From: Sphingobacterium olei
GTDB lineage: Bacteria; Bacteroidota; Bacteroidia; Sphingobacteriales; Sphingobacteriaceae
DNA: 64,000 bases
Direction of reading: 5' to 3'
Assembly: GCF_005048855.1 (NCBI RefSeq)
Contig: NZ_SUME01000005.1
Coordinates: 124,001 to 188,000 of the forward strand
This document shows, piece after piece, positions 8,886-18,295 of the stretch (position 1 is the first letter of the stretch; each line of letters opens with the position of its first letter). Position numbers and translations under genes: made by a program. The notes beneath the pieces were generated by a model. It saw only the letters and a program-made list of their open reading frames with translations. It made no database searches and was not told the origin of the DNA.

Positions 8886-9938
8886 ATGAAAAATTTTCAA
8901 TATTTAAATCAACCTACCGGCCGCTTCATCCAACAAGAGGGGAGAGACTATCTTTTTTTTGGTGGCACAGCCTATTTGGGATTGCTTGACAATCCGGATT
9001 ATATTTCGCTTTACAAAGAGGGGATAGACAAGTATGGCCTTAACAATGGAACCTCGCGTAACAACAACATTCAGTTGGGGATATATCCTGAAGCGGAGCG
9101 TTATATCGCACAGCGTTTTGGATTTGAAGATGCGGTCTTGCTTTCAAGTGGTTATTTGGCAACCCAGTTGGCGGTAAAGGTCTTTCGTAATTACGGCGAA
9201 CTAATTTATGCGCCAGATACGCATCCTGCCCTATGGATTGATCGAGATCCACAAGTGGAGAAGAATTTTGACACTTGGGTAGACAAAACCGTAGATTACA
9301 TAAACCACTCTAACAAGGGTAATTTTGTCATCGTGTCCAATGCACTGGATAATTTGATGCCTATGCTGTATGATTTCTCAGGTTTTAAAGCTATAAAATC
9401 ACATAAAAAGATATTATTCGTGCTAGATGACTCGCACGGTATCGGGGTGTTACGAAAAAACGGAATTTCGACAACGTTGGATTTTGCCAATCAAGATAAT
9501 CTAACCGTAGTGATCGTTGCCTCCCTGGCCAAGGGGATGGGGACCGATGCAGGTGTCGTTTTAGGTAATAGCGAGCATATAGATATGCTGCGGAACGACT
9601 CTATTTTTACCGGTGCATCGCCTTCATCTCCAGCCAGTATGTATGCCCTTTTGAACGGACAAACGATATACGAACAGGCTTTTGATAAGCTACACGATAA
9701 CATTTCTCTAGCGCAACAATTACTTGCGTCTTTGCCATTTAGTAGCATTCCCCATTTCCCGGTTTTTAGTACGACAGATTCCAATTTATACCATTATTTG
9801 TTGAATAACAATGTATTGATTTCCAGCTTTCCCTACCCTTTTCCAACGAGTCCACTGCTGAATCGCATTGTAATTTCGGCTTTGCATGAAGAGCCAGACT
9901 TACGTCACATTGCTGCTACCTTTAAGGTAAAATTGTAA
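8886..9938 (+). CDS. PLP-dependent BioF/Kbl-fold acyltransferase or aminotransferase
   Basis: A 350-residue cytoplasmic fold-type I PLP enzyme. It has 'DDSHGIG' (D181/D182, H184, pyridine-ring contacts) and 'VASLAKGMGTDAG' with Schiff-base Lys K216, the pattern of alpha-oxoamine synthases (BioF, Kbl, serine palmitoyltransferase). It is shorter than BioF (about 385) and lacks its N-terminal segment. It stands alone without biotin genes, so the product (8-amino-7-oxononanoate or another amino-ketone) is undecided. The authentic Kbl-like paralogue is at 49778. Confidence 0.75.
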   Translation: MKNFQYLNQPTGRFIQQEGRDYLFFGGTAYLGLLDNPDYISLYKEGIDKYGLNNGTSRNNNIQLGIYPEAERYIAQRFGFEDAVLLSSGYLATQLAVKVFRNYGELIYAPDTHPALWIDRDPQVEKNFDTWVDKTVDYINHSNKGNFVIVSNALDNLMPMLYDFSGFKAIKSHKKILFVLDDSHGIGVLRKNGISTTLDFANQDNLTVVIVASLAKGMGTDAGVVLGNSEHIDMLRNDSIFTGASPSSPASMYALLNGQTIYEQAFDKLHDNISLAQQLLASLPFSSIPHFPVFSTTDSNLYHYLLNNNVLISSFPYPFPTSPLLNRIVISALHEEPDLRHIAATFKVKL

Positions 9939-9944
9939 TAAATA

Positions 9945-9975
9945 TTTGACAGTCAGCAAAATAATAGTAACTTTG
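9945..9975 (+). promoter_or_regulatory. Distal promoter of the HU operon
   Basis: TTTG (9945-9948), 19-bp spacer, TAACTTTG (9968-9975): a near-perfect Bacteroidota promoter. It would give a leader of about 160 nt before the HU start codon. Confidence 0.65.
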
Positions 9976-10085
9976 CAGACATTTTTGGGGGATCATCGCA
10001 TCAGTTAAAACGTTAAATGTTTGAAAATGAAAATTTTCAGTATCAAAAATACATGAAAATATTTTTAAAGCTCATTTAAAAAAGA

Positions 10086-10093
10086 TACTTTTG
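10086..10093 (+). promoter_or_regulatory. Proximal -7 element of the HU operon
   Basis: TACTTTTG fits TAnnTTTG and lies 52 bp before the ATG. The -33 region is an AT-rich TTTA-like stretch and weaker than that of the distal promoter. Confidence 0.5.
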
Positions 10094-10145
10094 CAACCCC
10101 AAATGATGGGATGAGAGAGAAATAAATAATTACAGTATAATAGAT

Positions 10146-10439
10146 ATGACTAAAGCAGAAATTATTGCGGAAATCTCTACCAAGACAGGTTTAGAGAAGG
10201 TAGACGTTCAAGAGACAGTAGAGGCGTTTTTCAAAGTTGTTAAAAATGCAATGATTGGAGGAGAAAATGTTTATGTTAGAGGTTTTGGAAGTTTCGTTGT
10301 AAAAAAGAGAGCTGAAAAAACTGCGCGTAATATTTCCAAAAACACAGCGATTATCATCCCTGAACATTTTGTTCCAAGTTTTAAACCAGCAAAAGTTTTT
10401 GTTGAAAAAGTAAAAACTGGGAATAAAGCAAAAAAATAA
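10146..10439 (+). CDS. HU/IHF-family nucleoid protein
   Basis: A 97-residue basic DNA-binding protein spanning the whole HU/IHF fold: N-terminal helices 'MTKAEIIAEISTKTGL', then 'VYVRGFGSFVVKKR' leading into the beta-arms. The usual arm-tip R-NP motif is replaced by 'NTAIIIPEHFVPSFKPAK', a variant seen in Bacteroidota HU-like proteins. It bends and packages DNA as a dimer. It is the first gene of a likely operon with the TPR gene (15 bp downstream), preceded by two candidate promoters. Confidence 0.9.
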   Translation: MTKAEIIAEISTKTGLEKVDVQETVEAFFKVVKNAMIGGENVYVRGFGSFVVKKRAEKTARNISKNTAIIIPEHFVPSFKPAKVFVEKVKTGNKAKK

Positions 10440-10454
10440 GAGTAAATTCGTCCC

Positions 10455-11291
10455 ATGCTTAATACCAAACAAATAGTAGTCATTGTGTTTATAGTCGTCT
10501 TAATGGGCGTTCTATTGGCACGTCCTATTAAAGGTTTGGTTGATGGGGAGAAGGACACAGCAGCTGCCTCTTCGAATTCTGCCGAATCTATGTATAATTT
10601 GAAAAATGTTTCGGATATTGCGAAACAAAGTATCAATACATCACTCGCTCAGGATATTGCCAAGATAGAAGCTAAAGTGGAAGGTGCTGAAGGAGAGGCG
10701 AAAGTTGCGTTGTTGCAAGAATTGGCAAATAAGTGGGATGACTTGGCAAAAGCGGCACCTCAAGGGTTTATCTACGCCGAAATGGCCAAGATTACACCCA
10801 AGTTCGACTATTGGTTGAAAGCTGGAGATGCTTACCGTGCGGCGTATACCAATTTGCAGGATACAACAATGGCATCAGCTTTAAATCAGCTAGCCATTCA
10901 ATCGTATGAAGAAGCGTTGGAATTAGACGCGAACAATTTATCTGCAAAAACCGGCCTTGGAGCTGCCTTGGTAACAGGGTCTAATAATCCTATGGCAGGT
11001 ATTGCATTGCTACAAGAAGTAGTAAAAACGGAACCAAAAAATATCGAAGCGAATAGAACGTTGGGGTTGTTTTCACTACAATCACAACAATATGACAAGG
11101 CTATCGAACGCTTCAAGACGGTTGTAGAAATGAAGCCCGATGCAGAGTCGTACTTCTACTTAGCGACAGGATATGAAAAAATTGGGTTGAGGACGGAGGC
11201 AATTGCTGCTTTTCAAAAAAGTAAGGAAATGGCTGCAGATCCAACTCTCTCTCAATACATCGATCGTCAGATCGAAGCATTGAGTAAGTAA
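10455..11291 (+). CDS. Membrane-anchored tetratricopeptide repeat protein
   Basis: A 278-residue protein with one N-terminal transmembrane helix (about residues 5-24, 'IVVIVFIVVLMGVLLARPI') and no cleavage site, so it is anchored in the inner membrane with the bulk outside. The C-terminal half holds three to four TPRs ('YEEALELDANNLSAKTGLGAAL', in two parts, then 'YDKAIERFKTVVEMKPDAES' and 'KIGLRTEAIAAFQKSKEMA'). TPRs mediate protein binding; the partner is unknown. It follows HU by 15 bp and precedes the tiny basic ribosomal-type gene. Confidence 0.8.
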   Translation: MLNTKQIVVIVFIVVLMGVLLARPIKGLVDGEKDTAAASSNSAESMYNLKNVSDIAKQSINTSLAQDIAKIEAKVEGAEGEAKVALLQELANKWDDLAKAAPQGFIYAEMAKITPKFDYWLKAGDAYRAAYTNLQDTTMASALNQLAIQSYEEALELDANNLSAKTGLGAALVTGSNNPMAGIALLQEVVKTEPKNIEANRTLGLFSLQSQQYDKAIERFKTVVEMKPDAESYFYLATGYEKIGLRTEAIAAFQKSKEMAADPTLSQYIDRQIEALSK

Positions 11292-11333
11292 TTAACAGAT
11301 TTTATTTACATCATTTTTAAAAACATTAAAGCT

Positions 11334-11423
11334 ATGCCAAGCGGAAAAAAAAGAAAAAGACACAAAATGGCTACTCACAAACGTAAAAAACGTTTAAGAA
11401 AAAATAGACACAAGAAAAAATAA
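11334..11423 (+). CDS. 29-residue AURKAIP1/COX24 (mS38-like) basic protein
   Basis: ATG at 11334, TAA at 11421-11423. The peptide is almost only Lys, Arg and His, beginning MPSGKKRKRHK and ending KNRHKKK. This matches the very short AURKAIP1/COX24-domain proteins of Bacteroidota, related to the mitoribosomal small-subunit protein mS38, which contacts 16S rRNA. It is too short for ordinary ORF calling. It sits 42 bp after the TPR gene and is followed by a strong terminator, so it is probably the last gene of the HU unit. The ribosomal role is inferred from the family. Confidence 0.8.
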   Translation: MPSGKKRKRHKMATHKRKKRLRKNRHKKK

Positions 11424-11472
11424 CTTCTTGTAGCTAATAGTCAAATGAGGTATTTATTACTTCAAGACATAG

Positions 11473-11519
11473 TACAATCTATGACAAAACAGCTTGTTTT
11501 AGCATAGATTGTATTTTTC
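11473..11519 (+). terminator. Terminator after the mS38-like gene
   Basis: An 11-bp stem (TACAATCTATG at 11473-11483 with CATAGATTGTA at 11503-11513) and an inner AAAAC/GTTTT extension, followed by TTTTT. It separates the HU unit from the RNase G gene. Confidence 0.75.
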
Positions 11520-11592
11520 ATTAAGCGAGTTTTATGTTTCATAAGGGATTAGAATAGTGCGCGAGGTGCTATTTCCCATAATTTAGTAGCTG

Positions 11593-13146
11593 TTGGTAAA
11601 GGAATTAATTATCGATTCAACTCCTGAAAAAGGAGTGACTATTGCTTTACTACAGGACAAGCAACTTGTTGAACTCAATCGTGAGCAAGCTGGGAGTAAT
11701 TTTGCTGTTGGAGATATTTATCTCGGCCGTATCAAAAAAATTATGCCTGGTCTGAATGCAGCATTCGTAGATGTAGGTTACGAAAAAGATGCATTCTTGC
11801 ACTATTTGGATTTAGGTCCTCAAGTACAATCGTTGCTTAAACTGACTCGAATAGTAAAGAATGGCAGTTATCAAGAGAAACTGCTCAATAGTTTGAAGCT
11901 TGAAAAGGATATCGATAAGGCAGGAAAGATTTCGGATATTTTATCCCGAAATATGATTTTACCGGTACAGATAGCCAAAGAACCTATATCTACAAAAGGC
12001 CCGCGCTTAAGCTCGGACTTGTCCATTGCAGGACGTTTTGTAGTATTGGTCCCGTTTTCAAGTTCGGTTTCTATTTCAAAAAAAATCAAAGGCAGCGCTG
12101 AACGGAGTAGATTGAAGAAAATTGTAGAAAGTATTAAGCCTGCAAATTTTGGCGTCATCATACGCACAGTGTCAGAAGGTAAAGGAGTTGATGAACTTCA
12201 AAAAGATCTTCTGGATTTGATTTCTAAATGGGAACTGTTTACCAAACGCCTTAAAACTGTAGAACCGCCGCAAAAAATATTGGGTGAAATGGATAGAGCT
12301 TCTACCATTGTACGCGATCTTTTAACGGATGAGTTTACACATATATATGTTAACGATCCTGTTATTTACGAGGAAACGAAATCATACATACAGGAAATTT
12401 CACCAGAACTGGAGAAGATAGTCAAGCTTTATAAACATAAAGAGCCTATTTTTGATCATTTTGGTGTTGAAAAGCAGATTAAGGCGTCTTTCGGCAAGAC
12501 GGTTAATTTACAAGGTGGTGCATATTTGGTTATTGAACATACCGAAGCCCTGCACGTCATCGATGTAAATAGTGGTAACCGCATTGCGAATAAAGAAAAT
12601 CAGGAAGATAATGCACTTTTAGTAAACAAGGAGGCTGCAAAAGAGATCGCACGACAGTTGCGATTACGTGATATGGGAGGTATAGTCGTTATCGACTTTA
12701 TCGACATGCACAAAGCGCCAAATCGGAAAGAGTTGTATACCTTCCTTAGGGAATGCATGAACGAGGACAGAGCTCGTCATACCATTCTTCCTCCAAGTAA
12801 ATTTGGTCTCGTACAGATTACACGTCAGCGAGTACGACCCGAAATGAGCATCGTGACAAGCGAAAAATGTCCGGCTTGTGATGGTACAGGAGAAATAAGA
12901 TCAAGCATTGTGTTGCTTGATGATATAGAAAATAATTTGAGTTTTATTCTTGAAGAACAAAACGAAAAAGGTATTACATTATGTGTACATCCTTATATCG
13001 ACGCCTACATTAAGTCAGGTTTTATCTCAAGAAGAATCAAGTGGTTTTTTAAATATGGCAAATGGATAAAGGTAAAATCTATACAGTCGTATTACCTAAC
13101 AGAATTTCGTTTCTTCAATTCGAAAGAAGAGGAAATCAAATTATAA
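11593..13146 (+). CDS. rng: Ribonuclease E/G family protein
   Basis: A 517-residue endoribonuclease that cuts single-stranded AU-rich RNA and matures rRNA and mRNA in the cytoplasm. It starts at TTG (11593), giving the family's usual N-terminus 'VKELIIDSTP'; no ATG is better placed. The S1 RNA-binding domain is at about residues 35-130 ('GDIYLGRIKKIMPGLNAAFVDVG' in two parts). Metal-binding aspartates are D324 (VIDVNSG) and D368 (VVIDFIDM), spaced as in E. coli RNase E. The zinc-link cysteines are C426 and C429 (CPACDGTG). It lacks a long C-terminal degradosome scaffold, so it is RNase G-like. It ends in a bidirectional terminator. Confidence 0.92.
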   Translation: MVKELIIDSTPEKGVTIALLQDKQLVELNREQAGSNFAVGDIYLGRIKKIMPGLNAAFVDVGYEKDAFLHYLDLGPQVQSLLKLTRIVKNGSYQEKLLNSLKLEKDIDKAGKISDILSRNMILPVQIAKEPISTKGPRLSSDLSIAGRFVVLVPFSSSVSISKKIKGSAERSRLKKIVESIKPANFGVIIRTVSEGKGVDELQKDLLDLISKWELFTKRLKTVEPPQKILGEMDRASTIVRDLLTDEFTHIYVNDPVIYEETKSYIQEISPELEKIVKLYKHKEPIFDHFGVEKQIKASFGKTVNLQGGAYLVIEHTEALHVIDVNSGNRIANKENQEDNALLVNKEAAKEIARQLRLRDMGGIVVIDFIDMHKAPNRKELYTFLRECMNEDRARHTILPPSKFGLVQITRQRVRPEMSIVTSEKCPACDGTGEIRSSIVLLDDIENNLSFILEEQNEKGITLCVHPYIDAYIKSGFISRRIKWFFKYGKWIKVKSIQSYYLTEFRFFNSKEEEIKL

Positions 13147-13156
13147 TAAAGAAATT

Positions 13157-13190
13157 AAAAAAGGGGATTCAAATTTGAATCCCCTTTTTT
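13157..13190. terminator. Bidirectional terminator between rng and the Rrf2 gene
   Basis: A perfect palindrome, AAAAGGGGATTCAAATTT and its complement, with A runs on one side and T runs on the other. It serves both convergent genes. Confidence 0.85.
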
Positions 13191-13199
13191 AATTTCTCT

Positions 13200-13634
13200 T
13201 TAATCGAGATTAAGTTCTTTTTCCTTATTGATTAGACTAGCAATGCTGGTGTCATTCAATATCTGAAGCATTGCATTCCGCACTTCTAAAAAAGTATCCC
13301 TGATGCCACACGCATGCTCTTCGACACATTCTTCGCAAGAGCGATAGAAGTTGAGACTAACGCATGGGAGCAATGCGATCGGCCCATCGATCAAACGCAT
13401 CACTTGCGACAGGAAGATGTCTTCAGGAGCTTTATTTAAGCTGTATCCCCCTCCAGCGCCTTTCTTGGAATACAAAATTCCCGCGTTCCTCATTTCCAAG
13501 AGAATCTGTTCTAGGAACTTTTTTGGAATACGTTCTTCTTCTGCAATTTTTATAATCTGTATTGGCTCCTGACCGTAGTTTCTACCCAGTACCATCAGCG
13601 CCTTTATCGCATATTTTGTTTTCTTAGAAAGCAT
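13200..13634 (-). CDS. Rrf2-family transcriptional regulator with four-Cys cluster
   Basis: A 144-residue winged-helix repressor. The N-terminal 'MLSKKTKYAIKALMVL' and 'KKFLEQILLEMRNAGIL' followed by 'KKGAGGGYSL' are diagnostic of Rrf2. Four cysteines (C91, C100, C103, C109) lie where IscR and RsrR bind an iron-sulfur cluster, so this is probably a cluster-sensing regulator; IscR itself uses three Cys. It is the last of three minus-strand genes (uvrA, phosphatase, this one; 51 bp gap). No isc/suf genes are in the window, so targets are unknown. Confidence 0.85.
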   Translation of the reverse strand: MLSKKTKYAIKALMVLGRNYGQEPIQIIKIAEEERIPKKFLEQILLEMRNAGILYSKKGAGGGYSLNKAPEDIFLSQVMRLIDGPIALLPCVSLNFYRSCEECVEEHACGIRDTFLEVRNAMLQILNDTSIASLINKEKELNLD

Positions 13635-13685
13635 AGTAATTCCTCTTAACTTTCAAAAATACATAATTTAAAGCGCTAAAAAAAA

Positions 13686-15329
13686 TTATTGACCGAGCAC
13701 CTCCGTAATAGGTTTCCCGATATTTCCGTTTGGCTCCATTACACGCAATAAAGCAGATAGCGTAGGCGCTATATCGACAATATGCACCTCTCTATTGCTA
13801 ACACCCGGCTTAATCCCCCATCCCATAAATACCAACGGGATGTGCGAATCATATGGCGACCATACGCCATGTGTGGTGCCCGTGCCTCTAGGTGTCCCCG
13901 AATACCATTGTGGCTCCGTGATTAGCTGAATTGCACCACTTCTTTTCCGATTGTATCCGTTGATAATTTTCTCCCGGAGTGGAGCAGGAATGAACATATT
14001 TTCACCGCCTTCCATGTCAATCACGTAAGCTATTCCATCCACTTTATTCAGGTTTTTGAAAATAACTTGCTTCACCGCATTGGCATCCAATTTTAACGAA
14101 TCGATGAGCGCATAATTAAGATTCACCTGGTAGTTTAGCAAACTATTTACCACCTTGTCAGCTCCAAATTCTGCTTTCAACTCCGCATTAAGATCGCGTA
14201 GGATCTGACGGGTAAATAAGTATCCTCCGTTGCCTTTTTGATCCGTATAATATAAGGGATTATAAGAAGCGGCATGATCAGCAGTAAGGAAAAACGTATA
14301 ATTACCCTCACCCACTGTGTTATCTAAATAAGCCAAGAAATCGGCTATATCCTGATCCAACCGCAGGTACGTATCTTCAATTTCTACTGCCGAAAGCGAG
14401 TAACGGTGGCCCACATAATCTGTTGCGGAAAGACTGACACACAAAAAATCTGTATTTTGACTTGGATTATGTCCTAGTTTTTCATTTTCAATAGCCTTTT
14501 TTGCAAAGTCTAACGTAAATGTATTGCCTTGAGGTGTTGTTTTTATCAGCTCTAATCCGGCATCTTTCATGAGCTCGGAAGTTTTGCGCGGAAAGCCGGA
14601 TGTAGTTTCACCAGCCCATTTCCCTTCATAGATATTATCGTCTTCTATGCTGTTTGTTTGGTAAGTTTCAATCGGATAGAGTGTGTTCCAATCCTGTTTT
14701 AGGTACTTTTCAGCCAGCTTTTGTTTGTTAAAGCCATTTACCCAATGGGGCAATTCTTCCATGTAGAATGTGCTCGAAATCCAATCTCCAGACTTACTTT
14801 CAAACCAGTAAGCCGCATCGGCAAAATGACCTGCCGGTAATATACCACCTCTGTCTTTTATCGAGATACCGATCACCTTTGATTTAAAATTAGTCGCCAG
14901 TTTTAACTGATCCGTGATGGTAGAGGCCAATAGATTTCGAGGAGACTGTTGTCCTTCTTTTTCCGTCGTGCCGACGCCATTTACATTGTCATCCTGCGTA
15001 CAATACATTTGTTGACCAGTAGCTTGTATAATCCAGTCGTTACCCGAAATACCGTGTATAGAGGGAACAGATCCGGTATATACCGAACTATGACCGATGG
15101 CGGTATAGGTAGGGATATAGTTGATAATTGTATTCTCACATGAAAAACCATCCTTCAATATTCTCTTGAAACCTTTATCTCCGTACCGGTCTGCGAAGCG
15201 ATAGAGGTAATCCCAGCGCATCTGGTCTACCATCAGTCCAACGACAAGTTTAGGACGGTCTACCTGTGCTCTTGAAATCGAATAGAGGCTTAAAAATAGT
15301 GATAGTAGTAGAAAAGAAAGCTTCTTCAT
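13686..15329 (-). CDS. PafA-type alkaline phosphatase
   Basis: A 547-residue periplasmic phosphomonoesterase (signal peptide 1-21, ending SRAQ). Active-site features match Elizabethkingia PafA: metal ligand D35 (MVDQMRWD), nucleophile Thr in 'PTYTAIGHSSVYTG' (about T76), N97 (GND), the K157/R159 pair in 'SIKDRGG', 'DYVGHRYS' with Asp and His ligands, 'LTADHAA', and a late 'GTTHGVWSPYD' His. PafA enzymes hydrolyse many phosphate esters and stay active at high phosphate. It lies 24 bp after uvrA and is probably transcribed with it. No Pho-box is evident. Confidence 0.85.
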   Translation of the reverse strand: MKKLSFLLLSLFLSLYSISRAQVDRPKLVVGLMVDQMRWDYLYRFADRYGDKGFKRILKDGFSCENTIINYIPTYTAIGHSSVYTGSVPSIHGISGNDWIIQATGQQMYCTQDDNVNGVGTTEKEGQQSPRNLLASTITDQLKLATNFKSKVIGISIKDRGGILPAGHFADAAYWFESKSGDWISSTFYMEELPHWVNGFNKQKLAEKYLKQDWNTLYPIETYQTNSIEDDNIYEGKWAGETTSGFPRKTSELMKDAGLELIKTTPQGNTFTLDFAKKAIENEKLGHNPSQNTDFLCVSLSATDYVGHRYSLSAVEIEDTYLRLDQDIADFLAYLDNTVGEGNYTFFLTADHAASYNPLYYTDQKGNGGYLFTRQILRDLNAELKAEFGADKVVNSLLNYQVNLNYALIDSLKLDANAVKQVIFKNLNKVDGIAYVIDMEGGENMFIPAPLREKIINGYNRKRSGAIQLITEPQWYSGTPRGTGTTHGVWSPYDSHIPLVFMGWGIKPGVSNREVHIVDIAPTLSALLRVMEPNGNIGKPITEVLGQ

Positions 15330-15353
15330 ATGTATATATTATAGGATGCCAAG

Positions 15354-18155
15354 TTAGGACTTTAGATGGGGTATAAGAAATTGCCCCGTAAAAGATTCTT
15401 TACAATCCGCTAATTTTTCCGGCGTTCCTACGTAGACTAGATCTCCTCCTTTGTCACCTCCTTCAGGGCCAATATCGATCACCCAATCTGCGGATTTGAT
15501 CATATCCATGTTATGTTCGATAACCAATATACTATTACCCAAAGCAATTAATTGATCGAAAGATTTTAAAAGTTTTTCGATATCGTGGAAATGCAAACCA
15601 GTGGTCGGTTCGTCAAAGATAAACAACGTTTTCTTTTGATTGTTTCCCTTAATGAGGAAGGATGCTAGCTTAATCCGTTGTGCTTCACCTCCCGAAAGGG
15701 TACTCGATGACTGGCCGAGCTTGACATAGCCCAGTCCCACATTTTGTAACGGCTGTAATTTGCCCAAAATCTTTGGTTGATCGCCGAAAAAGGAAAGCGC
15801 CTCATCAATGCTTAAGTCAAGGATATCCGCAACCGATTTCTCTTTATATTGCACATCCAGCACATGTTGTTTGAAACGTTTTCCATCGCAGGCCTCACAG
15901 GGCAATACAATGTCTGCCATGAATTGCATTTCGATTTTTACTTCACCATCTCCTTGGCATACATCACAACGGCCACCTTCTACATTGAACGAGAAGGCCG
16001 AAGGTTTTAACCCATTAGCTTTGGCAGCAGGAAGATTGGAATATAAGGCACGAATCTCATCCCAGGCTTTTACATACGTCACCGGGTTAGAGCGGGAGGA
16101 TCGTCCAATTGGGTTTTGATCCACCATTTCTACCTGCTCTATTTGTTCGAAGTCGCCCTCGAGTGCGTCAAAAATACCGGTTTGTTCGCCGGAGTAATTT
16201 CCAATTGCCTTTTGCAATGCAGGGAAGAGGATCCGTTTTACGAGAGAAGTCTTACCCGAACCCGAAACGCCCGTCACAACGGTAAATACATTTAGTGGAA
16301 AATCCACGTCTATACCTTTTAAGTTGTTCTCACGTGCACCTTTGATCCGAACCGTGTCCGTCCATTTACGGCGACTTTTAGGGACAGGAATCTGTAATTC
16401 GCCGCTTAAATATTTACCCGTAAGAGAATGTTTATCTTTTAATATTTGGTCGTAATCTCCAGCAAATACCAGCTCGCCGCCATTGATTCCCGCTTCCGGG
16501 CCAATATCGATCAGGTAATCCGCAGCTTCCATCATTTCTTGTTCATGTTCTACTACAATGACGGTATTACCCACATCGCGAAGCGACTTCAATACACCGA
16601 TCAGTTTCTGTGTATCACGTGGATGAAGGCCGATACTGGGTTCATCCAGTACATATATCGAACCCACCAAAGAGCTTCCCAACGAGGTGGCCAGATTAAT
16701 ACGCTGAGATTCCCCGCCAGATAAGGTATTACTCAGTCTGTTCAATGTCAGATAACTCAATCCAACATCACATAAAAATTGTATTCTGTTCAATATTTCT
16801 GCGAGCAGTCTTTTCGCAATGATTTGTTCATTGTCCGTAAGGCTGAGGCTTTGAAAAAAAGCAAGTGCTTTATCGATTGGCATCAGGACCACATCGATTA
16901 TCGATTTGTCGTTCACTTTCACAAAAGAAGCATCCTTGCGTAGACGGCTGCCTTTACATTCCGGGCAATCTGTTTTTCCACGGTATCGAGAGAGCATTAC
17001 ACGATACTGTATTTTATACGTCTGTTCCTCAAGTTCTTTAAAAAAGGAGTCCAATCCATTAAAATACCGGTTTCCTGTCCATAACAGATTTTGTTGGTCT
17101 GGCGTGAGGTCGCCATAGGACCGATGAATGGGAAAGTCAAATTTGAGCGCTGTACGGACTAATTTGTCTAACCAGGTGCTCATTTTCTCACCTCTCCAGG
17201 GAGCAATAGCACCGTCGTATACCGATTTGCTTTTGTCCGGTACAACTAAGTCGGGGTCTATTCCGATAATTTTACCGTACCCCTCACACCTCCGACAAGC
17301 GCCAAATGGATTGTTAAAGCTGAAGAAGTTGGCCGTAGGAATTTCGAAAGTCATCCCATCCAGCTCAAATTTATCAGAGAATGAAAGTCGCTCATCATCA
17401 ATTTCAATAGCACAGGTGCCCTTTCCCTCGAAGAATGCTGTCTGTACAGAATCCGCTATGCGGTGTATGGTATCCTCCTCCTTATCCAGTCTGATGCGGT
17501 CTATTACGATCTCTACTTCGCCCTCTTTGACCTGTTTATTTGGCACATCCTTATCTTCGAGCAACGACTCAATCTTGTGCATATTCCCGTTGAAAATCAC
17601 ACGCACAAACCCCTTCTGAAGTAACAGCGACAGTTCTTCTTTAAGTTTTCGTTCATTTAATGGGATCAGCGGACTCAAAATCGTAAGCGTGCTATCGATT
17701 GGATAAGCTATAAGTGTGTCTACGATAGAAGAAACCGTATCCTTCGTTACCTCTTTCCCAGAAATAGGAGAGATGGTTTTACCTATCCGCGCAAACAGCA
17801 ATTTTAAATAATCGTATATTTCTGTTGAAGTTCCTACGGTAGAACGTGGATTGCTAGTAATGACTTTCTGTTCTATAGCAATGGCCGGAGCAATACCTTT
17901 GATGTAATCTACCTCCGGTTTATTCATACGACCCATGAATTGGCGCGCATAAGAAGAAAGACTTTCGACATAGCGACGTTGGCCTTCGGCATATAATGTG
18001 TCAAAAGCCAACGATGATTTTCCGGAGCCAGACATCCCGGTGATGACGACGAGTTTATTTTTAGGAATATCTACATCAATATTTTTTAGATTATTGACGC
18101 GAGCCCCTTTTATTTGAATATATGATCGTGGGTTGTTTTCTGCTTTTTTTTGCAT
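15354..18155 (-). CDS. uvrA: Excinuclease ABC subunit A
   Basis: A 933-residue DNA-damage recognition ATPase of nucleotide excision repair, of normal length. It has two ABC modules: Walker A '[19 protein letters not shown]' near residue 40 and '[15 protein letters not shown]' near 650, with two signatures 'LSGGESQRI' and '[13 protein letters not shown]'. Zinc-finger cysteines are in 'CRRCEGYG', 'CPECKGSRL' and '[11 protein letters not shown]...CEACDGKRF'. It acts as a dimer with UvrB in the cytoplasm. It is first in a minus-strand unit with the phosphatase gene. A -7 element (18172-18179) lies only about 17 bp upstream, so the leader is very short. Confidence 0.97.
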   Translation of the reverse strand: MQKKAENNPRSYIQIKGARVNNLKNIDVDIPKNKLVVITGMSGSGKSSLAFDTLYAEGQRRYVESLSSYARQFMGRMNKPEVDYIKGIAPAIAIEQKVITSNPRSTVGTSTEIYDYLKLLFARIGKTISPISGKEVTKDTVSSIVDTLIAYPIDSTLTILSPLIPLNERKLKEELSLLLQKGFVRVIFNGNMHKIESLLEDKDVPNKQVKEGEVEIVIDRIRLDKEEDTIHRIADSVQTAFFEGKGTCAIEIDDERLSFSDKFELDGMTFEIPTANFFSFNNPFGACRRCEGYGKIIGIDPDLVVPDKSKSVYDGAIAPWRGEKMSTWLDKLVRTALKFDFPIHRSYGDLTPDQQNLLWTGNRYFNGLDSFFKELEEQTYKIQYRVMLSRYRGKTDCPECKGSRLRKDASFVKVNDKSIIDVVLMPIDKALAFFQSLSLTDNEQIIAKRLLAEILNRIQFLCDVGLSYLTLNRLSNTLSGGESQRINLATSLGSSLVGSIYVLDEPSIGLHPRDTQKLIGVLKSLRDVGNTVIVVEHEQEMMEAADYLIDIGPEAGINGGELVFAGDYDQILKDKHSLTGKYLSGELQIPVPKSRRKWTDTVRIKGARENNLKGIDVDFPLNVFTVVTGVSGSGKTSLVKRILFPALQKAIGNYSGEQTGIFDALEGDFEQIEQVEMVDQNPIGRSSRSNPVTYVKAWDEIRALYSNLPAAKANGLKPSAFSFNVEGGRCDVCQGDGEVKIEMQFMADIVLPCEACDGKRFKQHVLDVQYKEKSVADILDLSIDEALSFFGDQPKILGKLQPLQNVGLGYVKLGQSSSTLSGGEAQRIKLASFLIKGNNQKKTLFIFDEPTTGLHFHDIEKLLKSFDQLIALGNSILVIEHNMDMIKSADWVIDIGPEGGDKGGDLVYVGTPEKLADCKESFTGQFLIPHLKS

Positions 18156-18171
18156 AGCCTACAAAGCTAGA

Positions 18172-18179
18172 TAAATTGT
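18172..18179 (-). promoter_or_regulatory. -7 element of uvrA
   Basis: On the minus strand the sequence reads TAGCTTTG, fitting TAnnTTTG, just upstream of the uvrA start at 18155. No clear -33 element was found. Confidence 0.45.
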
Positions 18180-18295
18180 ACCTCATATGCAATTTACGGG
18201 ATCGGTATATCTTGCGATTACGTATTACGTAAATTATTGCAATACATACCATTTCGGTGTAACAATATCTTCTTACCTTCGACACATAGTATATT

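Noticed and set aside
17128..17619. 163-codon open frame opposite uvrA
   Set aside because: uvrA is complete with all motifs on the other strand; no start context and no recognisable domain.
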